DNA of 64,000 nt from Fasciola hepatica (taxonomy: Eukaryota; Platyhelminthes; Trematoda; Plagiorchiida; Fasciolidae). The translations under genes were made by a program, and so were the position numbers. This document shows positions 36,301 through 48,300 of this stretch, one piece after another (position 1 is the first letter of the stretch; the number at the start of each line of letters is the position of its first letter). The notes under the pieces were generated by a model. It had not been told where the DNA came from, ran no database searches, and saw nothing but the letters and a program-made list of their open reading frames with translations. The stretch lies in the NCBI GenBank assembly GCA_948099385.1, contig CANUEZ040000161.1:1054001-1118000 (forward strand). Reading direction: 5' to 3'.

Positions 36301-39300
36301 AAAAATTGAAAAGTTGGCATGCTACTGCTTAGGATACCAACAAACAGTCAAGATTTCATCGCGACAACACCGGAAGATCTTTCACACCACTTTGTGGCTC
36401 TCGTCAATTGTGTGATCTTTTTTTATTCTGGTGAACGTGTGTTTCAAATGTCCCCAGATGATTCCACTTTAATTCGCCTCTTCGTCGACTACAATACATG
36501 TATTCACCAATACTCAATACACAGTGCACAGTACACAGGCGTAGTGGCATGCAGAACACGAATCAAATAATGAATCTACGGGACTTGGAAAAGAAGCTTA
36601 TCAGAAGTGGGAACACGGGTTATCATAACAACCGCCACTGACTACAACTTCGAATCATATCCGAAAAGGTTTCCAACCGAGCGCACTGTGGATTTCGAGG
36701 TTCTCAGCCAGACAAGCTTGGGAGACCGATAGAGGAAAGCCTCGACGTCCGCGTTTTAACCGATCGGTGCCACATCATGGCCGGACTTCCATGCTGCTTT
36801 TTCCAGTCGACCCCAGGCTCTGCAAGCAAAACACAGCGATAGAGTCCATGAGGAGGCATACGTCCCAACCAATGAAGCCGGCGGAATGATAACAGCACAC
36901 TATTTGAGCATGCGGCATGTCCGCTTCCGAAAACGCGTATACGAACTGTACGGTAGCCGCTTCAATGTTGTCATCAAACTCTTGAGATAATCTTCTGACA
37001 ACGGTGATCGAAGACAGATAGCCGGTCAATATCAACCGTTCCAAAAGGCCACGTCTCGCAACCGTACACAACCGCACATTGCACACAAGTGTTGTACACT
37101 CGACCTTTCACGGGGAAGGAAACGTATCTCCACTTCCATAGGTGACGAAAATTGTAGAACGCCACCCGAGTCTTCGTTATTCGGCTGTCCACCTCATTTC
37201 TAACCTTCCCAACAGCACTTATTCAACTTTCCAAGTACACGAAATTTTCGATATTCTCTAGCCTGCTACAGTCGAGGATGAATGCGGGAAGGGATCCCTG
37301 CAAATCATGTAGTAGTACTTCACAATTTGCAAGATGAAAAGTACATATCATACCGTGAGACGGACAACGCGAGGCTGTTAAGCATGCACTGCGCCGCAGT
37401 AATGTCATCACAACCCACCGCAATGTCGTCGACAATAGCAGTACTCCGCTTGATAGTTGGAATATATGGTTCCTGTGATTGTTCGGAAAACGGCTCGTAC
37501 CTCATCTATGCTTTTTTTCACAAGTTCTGCGCCAAACAGAATGCACAGAAGCCGTAATTACTCCGGTATCACCCTCAAATAAATGGAAGAGAATTCTCAA
37601 ACCAGCACACATCAAACCTCCAAGGGGAGGGGAAGTTGGACGAGATTCTGCAAGCATTCCCATTAACTTATAAAGCCACCCTAAATTCAGTATCTGTCGG
37701 AAGCTTTTTTGTTGAAGTACTAATGTGTCGGATGCCGCTCACAATACGCCAGTCTTCGCTGGTGCTCACCCTGGTAGTGTTCTCCAAGAAAAACGTTTTT
37801 GCTGAGCGTGGCATGGCTTGTGCGGAGGATTATCCAACGAGCTATTCGTATGGGACTGAAGCCAGGATGCGTGATCGTTCTATGGAGAAAACGTTAGCTA
37901 CTAACCTTGGTTCGGACAGCATAATTTGCTTTGGCAAAGACATTTCCAAGTAGCAGATATAAAAACGGTCTGAACGACAGGGGAAATCACTGAACGAGCT
38001 GCTGGACTTGTAATTGACTTACTATACAAAGCTATCACCAAACAACGAGTCTTATATGCAGCTTAAAAGTAGGATAGAGCGAAATAGAGGTCTCGTGCGA
38101 CTGCCGTTGCTAAGGCCCGTGTTGAAAATATTTCGAGGTGTGTTGGGAAAAGTGCAGTTTTCCAAATATGATACACTGATTTTGGGAAAATATCACTTGC
38201 CTAAAATTTTTCAAGTGTCGAGTAACTCGATAGGCATTCCAACATTTTCTTACATCTGCTCGTGCCTCTCATTTTTTCGTTACAATACAAAGTTTCAAGA
38301 TAACTTACAAGACCAATTCCACACCATAGGAAGAACATATAACCGGCTAGGCACATTGTGAAGATCACTTTCTTGCGGGTTAACTATACAGCTAAACCTG
38401 AATGTTACCGTCGTTTTCTTTCTCGCTTTAAACTCCGTCCGAGTCAACCTTGCTTGGATGATCAATAGCTCCAGCTTTATTCCGTTATCGGTTCTTCATC
38501 TTAAGGTTGTAACCCATGTGGAATAACACGAAGTAAACAAATCACATGGCAGCATATTGAAAAAGGACGTAGATTGACCGGAGGTCATTCCTAACAGTGT
38601 CGGTCGAGAGGTAAGTTTTCCGCAGCTCTGGTTTATTGCATTACAAGTCACGGAATTTGACGTGTTTGTTGACTTGACAGAAACACAAGTAAGTAGGGGA
38701 AATAATGAAACAATACTAGCGAATAAAACACCGTAGTGTGAAACTTACCGATAATACACTGATAACCAGATCATAGTTGTTGATTAAAAATACACATCGC
38801 AATCGTTGCCTCGGGAACGAATTGGCCAGTCGGGTTAACACTGACTCGAACTGGTGCTGCAACTGAGCCAGACGACTCAAAATCCGTGCGTCCAGAGTCG
38901 GAGGGGAATCGGTAATCAGAGAACTGACTGAACCCGGAGATCGTGGAGAAGAACAAGCACCAGGGGCTGAGCTGTTGAAGTCAGGCTCAGAACAACTACG
39001 TGCCACATCAGCCGAGGTGCGATCAAACGGCCCAAATCTCGAACCACCAACTTTGGTCTTCATGGATGGCGTATCCGAGTCGGGAAACAGTGGGGCTGTG
39101 AAACAAACGAGCTCATCAAGAGAAATAAGTCATCCCTACACGTTATACCTGATCCGACGGCGAAAGAGAAATTAGATGTGAGCTCAAATGTGATTAAGGG
39201 AACCCGAAAAAGAGCAAACATCAATGGTACCCGGGATTTCTCAAAGGTAATGGTTACCCAAAACAAGCCCGTTCCCTACTCTTGTGTTCACAGCGCAGCA

Positions 39301-42300
39301 ACTTAAGATACGTTAAAATGCTACACAAAACCAAAAACCAGTCATTAAGTGATGCCTGATTCCCTGACCGATGAATACGCTAATCTCCACTGAGTACATC
39401 GGTCTGTATTGAGGAAAGCGCCTAAAATCCTTAGGAAAAGAATGATAGTTGCAGAACAAATGTTATTTCCTCATAAAACTGTAATTCTTGATTATTATTT
39501 CCAGTAGCATTGTCTATTTTCCCCACGCTAAGCACACCTACTGCGTATTCCTAGCTTACAGCTCATTGACCCGTCCCGCTTGTCTACTTTTACCTTATAC
39601 TAACTAAACAAGGTTTTTCGCGTTTGACTTCCAAAAGACTGCATGAATTGTAGAACATTTTGTGTTATCCATTTATTTTTCTGACTTCTGAGAATATACC
39701 CGCTAATGTTTGCGTTGTGGTTTGTGTATTCCAACTCCAGCCTCTAAGTGCCTCAGTATGGTTGGGGATGGGTGTCTTAGGCTCCAAGATGACTACTCGT
39801 CCTGAACGCCTCTCGAAATGTGTGTCTATCACAGCCCCTGCTGAGGAAGTTCTTCTTACTGCCTTCTCGCGCAGGAGGTGTTCCCACTAAAGTGAAAGGA
39901 CGAAAGTGAATGCCCGGCGCTCTCCACCGGGTTGGCTGACTAATAGTCAGTCTAGGGGAGATAGCTAAACCCTGATTCCAAACCAACCATGGGTGGCGTA
40001 TGAGGATTACAACACTATGCCCATCGGCATCTGTGGCGGAGAGGTGCACTGGGCACCTAGAATGTTTGGTCTCATCCGAAGGGCGTATGAACTGAGCATT
40101 TAGTCACCGGCTCCCAGTGGGTTACAGACAGATGGACAACCTTGATTTCGATCGCACACTTGTGCTAGATCGTTCAAACCTGAGGTTTATACGCTGAGAT
40201 TACCCACATGAAGGTTCGGGATAGTGACCCAACCATGCCGTGCCTTTTCATTGTTCTTCCGACTCGTGTTTATGTGAATGCCTCAGTCGTTAAAGCCTGT
40301 GAGCATTCTTTTTTTCAATTCATAACATATTAAAATTTAGTAAGGAAGTTAAAACGGGTCGAAACGTATCCGAAGCTGCTGCCCAGTGCAAAATTTTACC
40401 GGAGTCACAGAGCAAACGAGCTGCCTAATCCCAAACAGCATATGATACCAGTGATAAAAAGTGCATATGAAGTTGGTGAAGTAGTAACTAATTGTAAATT
40501 AAGCGTTAATGTACCATACAGGAAATGGGAAGCCTAATCAGATCCTAATAATGGGGTTCGATAGTCTCCCAAGCGACCGCAGACCTGAGGACCACTGGAG
40601 GTGATTGGTAGAGAAGAATCCCGTACACTGGTTGTCAAACATTTTGGTGGGAAACGCTGATCGTAGAGGCGAAGGCAACCAATTCTGAACGCAAGAAAAG
40701 AGTACTGAGGTCCCAGGGTTCTGTTACCCAGATACTGAGATCCGACTGCAATCACCCGTATCCGATAAAGAATCAGCTTGTCAAAACGTCGTAGCAAATA
40801 TTCAAAAGAAACGGCCAAGCGTACGACTTCGTACTGTTTATGAACACGTAACACGGAAGACCAACGCTTAACGGTTTCTTGAAACTCCAGAGATACAAGA
40901 TAAAATCACTATATATGGGTCACCGTATGCTTCCATTAGGAGTCGGTACGGACGGACTTCAGCCGCTTTCCGACCATCATCGTACAGCGTTAAACAGTAG
41001 ATTTAGCCCCAGTGACCACTGCTCTTCTCACCATGTTGCACATTGAATTAGAAAGTATGAATATACAAGATGGACTGAGAGTGGAACTACATGGGTGGGA
41101 AAAGGAAAGAATGTCCTAGTACCCAACACACGGAATAAACAGTCTAACTGTACAAACGCACATTATTCAATCATTCTGACTAGACAGAAAGCGACAACAC
41201 GATCGTCACTATTCACGATTTTCCCTGGCATATCCTTCAGTGTCGCCAACCAACTAGTAGACGGATCTTTTGGACCCCAACCACGAAGAAGTGAAACAAC
41301 TACTTTTCCTAAGTTCGTCGTACATTTTCTCATTCCTTGCTGCCACGTCATCTGTTGACCTCCAAGTGGTCTCTTCCACTCCTGAGGGAGAACGGAGAAT
41401 AGGACACGGTATGGTAGACGTGTGTTTGTCATACATAACATGTCCCCCAATCAACGAAGTCTACTAAGTTCGATACGCTATGATAGAACGTCTTCTGAAT
41501 TAGTATCCAATACTCGATTTCTGACTTCAGTATTGCTTACTCGGTCATTCCACCTAGTCTTAGCGATACTGCGCAAGCAACAATGGTCGAAAACCTCAAG
41601 ACGACGAATATCTCCCACACGCAGACTCCAAGTCTCGCAACTATTCAACAAAAGTGAATGCACCGCGGCACAGTACACATGACCTTCAACTTCAGTGAAA
41701 TATCAGATCGACGCCACAAGTGCTTCAGTCTAGCGTACGCCGCTCGAGCTTTGGATATACGCGTGCTCACTTCCGCTACCGTGCTTCCATTCGTCGTCAC
41801 GCTGCTACCGAGGTAAATGAAACGATCGACAGCTGACAGCACCTCCCCATCGAGCATCAAGCTCGAAATCGTTGACGTCCAGTCTTGTAACATCACCTTG
41901 CACTTTGAAGGTGCAAAGCGCATGCCGAATGGAGCTACAGCTCTCCCAAGTCCATCTAGTGCACGTTGAGCATGTTCCGTGGATTCGAACAAGCAGACAA
42001 CGTCGTACGCGTAATCTAGGTCACATAGCTTTCCACTATTTCCTAGTTCGACGCCCACATCCTGGAGACTTCGCGGCACACTCTCCACTATTTTGTCCAT
42101 GATGAAGTTGAACAGGAATGGAGAAATGAGACATCCTTGTCGAACACAACTGGTCGTTTCGAACTGACCGGATAGTTCACCGTAAACTCTTACGCGGCCA
42201 GAAATATCAGAATACAATGATCTCAGTAGGTTCACGAATTTCTGGGGCATACCTTTTCGATGAGGAACACTGAAAAGCGCTGTTCGACCAGCTGAATCGA

Positions 42301-45300
42301 ATGCGCCTTTCAAGTCTAAGAAAATCATTATTGTCGGTCGGAGGTGCTTGTGACACGTTTCAAGTAGTCGGCGAAGAGTAAAAATCTGGTCGGTACATCC
42401 TCGACCTGGGCGGAATCAAACTCGTTGTTCGCAGGTGTTCCTCTCGCGAGCCCGTGTAAGACGGTGCAGCAAAATCGAAGCTAATACTTTGGTGACTATC
42501 GGAATTAAGCTAATTTCACGATGATTACTACTGTCATTGCGTATTCCTTTCTCGAAGATGGGAACAATCAATGACTCGTTCCATATTAACGAAATACGGT
42601 CCTCGTTCCAAATGTCACGGAGCAAGATGGTAAGTGATTTTATCAAAACATTCCCACCCAGTTTGAAAAGAACTGGGGGAAGTTCGTCGGGACCTGCCGC
42701 TTTCCCTCGCATTAGTAATCTAATGCATGATTCCACTTCTACTTCCGATGGGGGTTCAAGTGATACCACCCAAGGCATCGCAGTTGTTGATACAGGAGTA
42801 ACTACACTAGCGTGCGGCCAGCTAAACCGTCCCTTGAAGTATTCGGCCCAACAGTCGAGCCTTTGCTGCTTGCCATGGATGGGTTCTCCATTTCTATCGC
42901 AGATCGTTTTACCGACCTGGATGCGCCGTCCACCGGTGTCACGAATAAGTCTGAACAGTCTCTGACTGTTACCTGAAGCAGCTGCTATTTCCATTTCTTC
43001 GGCTACCGTGACCCACCAATTTGCGCGATCCTTCTTAAGGCTTCGCGTAACTTGCCCATGTAGCTTTCTCCGCATCTTATTCATCTCCTTACAGTTCGAG
43101 AACTGTCGCTTTTGCTCCATTAGGCTCAACGACTCTTGCGAAATCCAGTGTCTTTGATGGACAACGGATCTAGGACCACAGGCAAAACCTGCTGCAACGT
43201 GCATCGCCTGTTTGATGTGAGCCCAATGCTCATCTACATTACTGATCGTTCAAACCCAGATTTTGATGGGAACAATTCGTTTTAGTATTGATTTACCCAC
43301 CGAGCTTTGCAGTTTTATTTCAAGCTCGATGATAAGTTATAAAATGCTGTCAAGACAATCGCGGGAAAAGTGCTGATGCTGTTTGACAAACGATCTTATG
43401 ACAGCTAGACAAACCAACCGAGGAGATCAGAACGGTTAAAGAACTCACTGCCGGGAAATGCATGCCCGATCGAATGCAAACTGGCCGCGAGCTCCGCATA
43501 GCGTCGTGCAATCGGATGTGGGCGGATAAGGGCATAGGCTCGAGCGGGGAGACTCCCACCTCCGCTCGTCACCCCAGTACCGGTGGTCAACCCACGAACT
43601 CCGTTCACAAATGACGAGACATCGAAATCGTTCTGTAACGAGGCAATATGCGCATCCAGTCGATCGGTCACACGTACCCACAACGCCTCAGTGCTATCTG
43701 TCCAAAATCTTTATGGGGTTAGGGAATGCGAATTTACAAGTTGTGAGAGCAAGTAATGCCCTTAAATTCATCTAAGATCTCCGTTTTGAAATAGTATAAT
43801 TGATTTCAGTCCTTAATGTGCAAGCCCTGAATCGTCATCGTAAATCAACAAGCTGGGGTCATTGGGCTAACCAAAGATTTTTTCGTCATCTCTCAACCAT
43901 TCGATGAGGCACATTGCAACAACTGTTTTTTTTGGTGGGGAGGGGGGGGGTCCGGAGTAAGAGTTGTTTTAGCTGTGGCAGGATAACAACTAATCACAAA
44001 CTGTGGATCTCCATTAGGGGTCAATAAATCGCCCTGGAAAGACGTTTGGTGGAATTTGATTTTGAAACTATCTTGAGAACAGATAACGCTACTTGAATAC
44101 AATCGTGCACAAATAAAGGTCAAAATGTCGCGTTAATTTGCTAACGACCAAATGAAGTTTCGCTAAGTCAGAGACCTTTTCATTGACTGAAGTTTGGTAT
44201 AAATTACATGACTGCATTGTATTTGCATCTGCGGCCGCGTGTGGTAACATTAGCAACCGTACCAAATACAGACGCATTCGGAGATGGTAAACTGACAATT
44301 TATTGTGATAACAATGGAAACGTGAACATCGGGAAGGACAACAATTGCTCAGTTCCATCTGTAGGCTGCGAAGTTGAAATTCTCAGGCGTATGTTGCAGT
44401 ACGGTTGCGAGCTTAAAATAATGTGCGAGAAAATTCAGAAGCACGCTGAATCATGCCACGTAAATCACGCCAGCACGTCGCTGGGAGTAGCGACCTTGAA
44501 CTTCAGTGAAATAACCAATCTAAATCCGTCTCAACAGAGACAAAATGAGACAGCGCGTGCATACTGAAAATTTGTTCACTAAAAGGTTCACCGGCAGGTC
44601 ACATTTTTCGAATACGCTACTTATTCTATCACCGGTCGGAGGACAGGTACGGTGGCGACACCAGCACCAGTGACAGAACTAGCAGAAGTAAAAAAAAATT
44701 GAAATGGGTCGAAGGCTTTGTTCCTTGTACCGTCCTTTTTCTGAAAATTTAAACAGTGACTTGGTTAGATATTTGTAACTATTTGCATAGACACGTGATC
44801 GCCGTTGGAGAATCCGGGTCAGCCTGAGTCCACACATGACCAACCGAATTCAGGACATTCAAACTACTGAGCATCACGGACTCACTTGTGTAACACAGGC
44901 ACGTTGCGTTCTTTCGCCCGTCTGAGCATGGCATGTAACAACTGCAAACAGATTAGTAGACCAAGGGCGTCGTGCACCGCAGATGGGATCAGCTGGGTTT
45001 CGGTGTGCTTCTGAATCCACGACAGTGTCCGACCGAGGACTAAATGGAACAGACTATGCAATGCAGCGCCGCTCTGTGCTCGACTTTGATTGTGACCGTC
45101 TGTGGATACCTCGCCTGAGCCGGCACTTAAAAGGAAAAAGTCCGAGAGGAAATAGTACTCCCGACAGGCTGCATCCAGTAGAGCAAAGTGGATGGAACGG
45201 AACAGTACTTCTATTGGGTACTAGGACAAAAAACAGTGGAAGGAAATGTGCGTGATGTGGAATGAAGGGCAGAAAAAAGTCGCAGAGGTAGGTTAGACGA

Positions 45301-48300
45301 TCATACTGGTAAGGACAAGACTGAGACATCGAATAAATTACGGTTGAATAGGGTGCGCCGAAAGATAATATGAACTGCCATTACTTTTTCATGATTCGAT
45401 GACCAAATTGTCCTGTTTCAGTGTATTATAGCAGTGGTGTGACAGTTCGTTTTCTGCGTGGGAAGGCCGTTCGAGCATCGTACTGTGCACTGTGAGGGTG
45501 TCAAAGGTTTTGAAATTGAAATTGGTATAACCATTACAAATTCGCTATTCCGCGACACTTGATTGCTATCTCAGTATGACCTGTTCGAATACGAGAGCAT
45601 GAGTATGGAAACTGCCCGAATAAAATGAAGTGCAAAGATGAACACTATGGGTACAGATATCTAGTACACACTGACAGTAATTATTGACTCCTGATTGGAA
45701 ATGATTTGAAATCAGTAAGCAGATTAACGGAAATGGCGATCGCTGAATTGAGGACGGGGAATAAGCAAATAATTGATAACTACTCGCACGTAGTAACGGA
45801 CAGTTGACGAAAAATCGGGTGTCAAAGTCTGCATGCTCAGGAATCAGAGATTATTCGACACTGTGTCGTAAATCTACAAATCTAGAATATAGAAGGTCTG
45901 CCCGGTGTTTTTATCCTAATTTTGGCTTCAAAGTGACCGAAAAAGAAATGACCAAAATCAGCAATGGGCGTGTATACCTTGACCTCAGCTTTGGTAGCTA
46001 CGTGTGGTAGAATGATCGATGATTCCACACTGGATTGGCCCAGAACGCGCACGGCACGATCACCCAGACCAAACAGTCCGAGTCGAGATCCGACACCGGT
46101 TGTGAGCCCACCACTGCTAGCAGCCAAACTCGTATGACTACTGGATGAAGTAGACAAACCCATTGCGCCCATCATTGAGGTGGCAGCACTTGAGCCACAC
46201 TGATCGTCCAAACGTTTGGCCAACAGCACATCCTTCTCAGATGAGGTGTCCAACTGATAAGAGGAATCATAGGGAATCGGTCTATTAAACCGCTTTATCG
46301 ACTCTAAAATATATATGATGGACCTAGGAATCATGGGACAGTTAGAAATTCATTGAATACATTACAATTTATGCATTGTATCTGCAACTATTGGTTCGAC
46401 TGCACGCTGAAATGTATCACGTTAAGCCCATCGACATCTCACGAAACCCAAACAATGACATCTAACGACCAGTAAACACCAAGGGCATTTATATTCGCTA
46501 CTCATTCTTGTCATGAGTGATTAATAATGATCGTTCGCAAAACCACTTGCCATCAGGATTTTGAAAACGGACCTTATTTGCTCCCTCGCTCTGGGGACAA
46601 ACTGATCATCTCAAACAAACTTCTTGATTATACCCTGGTAATGGTCTGGACAAATGACATTAAACAAATGCTTAACCATTTCTTCGGTCTGTCAGTAGGT
46701 GTCCCCGTTTTTAGCTGATGCTGTCCGACTGACCACGTGAAAAATAGTTGTGTGATATGGCCAACCTGCTTGTTTGGTCCCAATTATAAACTTCAGGCAA
46801 CACAGCGCGTCATTCATCGAAACAAGTATTACACAAGCCATCGATCGTTGAATTATAGGATTTTGAAGATGAAGAAAAAGTTTTGGTGTCAGGGAGGAGA
46901 AATAGCGCGACTTTAAGGCAGTCTGTTCGATGTATAGAAACTAGCGGCGGTACACAATCATAATGTACATGAATTATTACAGAACAATTCATAATACATT
47001 GTGCTATCAAATCAACACTGGAGATGTACGGAAGGATCTAACAGCTGTTTTATCTAGCCAGTAAGCAACGACTGAGTCTCAGCTAGGGCTCAAACCTATC
47101 GTGAACGATTGTGAGTTTCATGAGTCGATCATTAGGATACTCGGAGATGGCTCTCAACAGCACGCTTCGCGACAACATTAGATGATATAGCACCCATCAA
47201 TCACTGGTTTTGTATGCTGACCTCTTTTGAATGATTGGGAAGACTACCAATTAAACTGATGAAGTAGCCAAGCTCTGCCGGTTTTTCGTAATGCCTTCGT
47301 CGTACTTAGACCCTGATCAAGTCTGTTCCACTAGCTCTAGCAAAAAGACCCAACTGTTATGGATAGACGACGACGTGCTGTCTGCTAACGGAACCAGGCC
47401 GTCTACAGACGATGAGTCTGCCACTACCCTCACAAACCCTTCATGAGAAGACGCCCATGATCATAGGGAGTCGTTCGTTATATGAATAACCTCATCTTTC
47501 TGTCGATCGAAGGCAGCTACGGATTGTCGCTATATTTTGATGTTGACTTAAAACAACCTGTACAGTCCGATGACGAACGCGTGAGACGCACAGCCTTGTG
47601 AGCGGGATTCCATAACCAGTACAGATTCGTTGAATACGCGCTGATGATGATTCCTATGCAGGATGGTGCGACTGTACAATGTTTCCACAGCAAATTTATG
47701 ATGCATCACGGCTACATTGAACTCCAACACTGAAAGGGTTATGCACAAAATATCAAAAGATAGGCAACAAGAATTTTTGAAAATATCTCCTATTCAGCAT
47801 CAGAATACATTGTAAGTGGGCAGCTCATTTCAAGATAAAACCAAGTGAGTAGTGTACACAAAAAAGATGTGACCGGTCAGCGGATCACTCATTTACGAAG
47901 TCCTGCTGTTGAAACAGAACGATCCTCGCGAATTCGACATTCACGATGAATGTGAAACCACTGCAATGATTTGCGCATCATACATTGTCTATTTACTTAG
48001 TACGTTTTCTAACATAAATTATCGCGAAATGCTTTAGTGATAACGCAACAGCGATGGTGGTTCAGTTCCTTCAATCATCAACCAATGAAGCGTGATGACT
48101 TCTTCAGTCGTCGAGAGAAATCCCAGATACTCCACTCCTGCGTTCATCCAGTGTAGGCTTTTGATCGGTAAACTGCTCCTCTCCGTGTTTACAATCTGGA
48201 ATTGCTTATCCAGGAGCACAGGGGCCGGAAACAGATGTTGTCCAACAACTGGTTTCAGTGAGGCTGGACTTTGTCTGACCTTTAGCCATTGACCTGTCAG

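Noticed and set aside
41163..41682. Plus-strand open frames repeated at 61224-61794
   Set aside because: They are antisense shadows of the two related RTE copies; the repetition reflects element identity, not a conserved gene.
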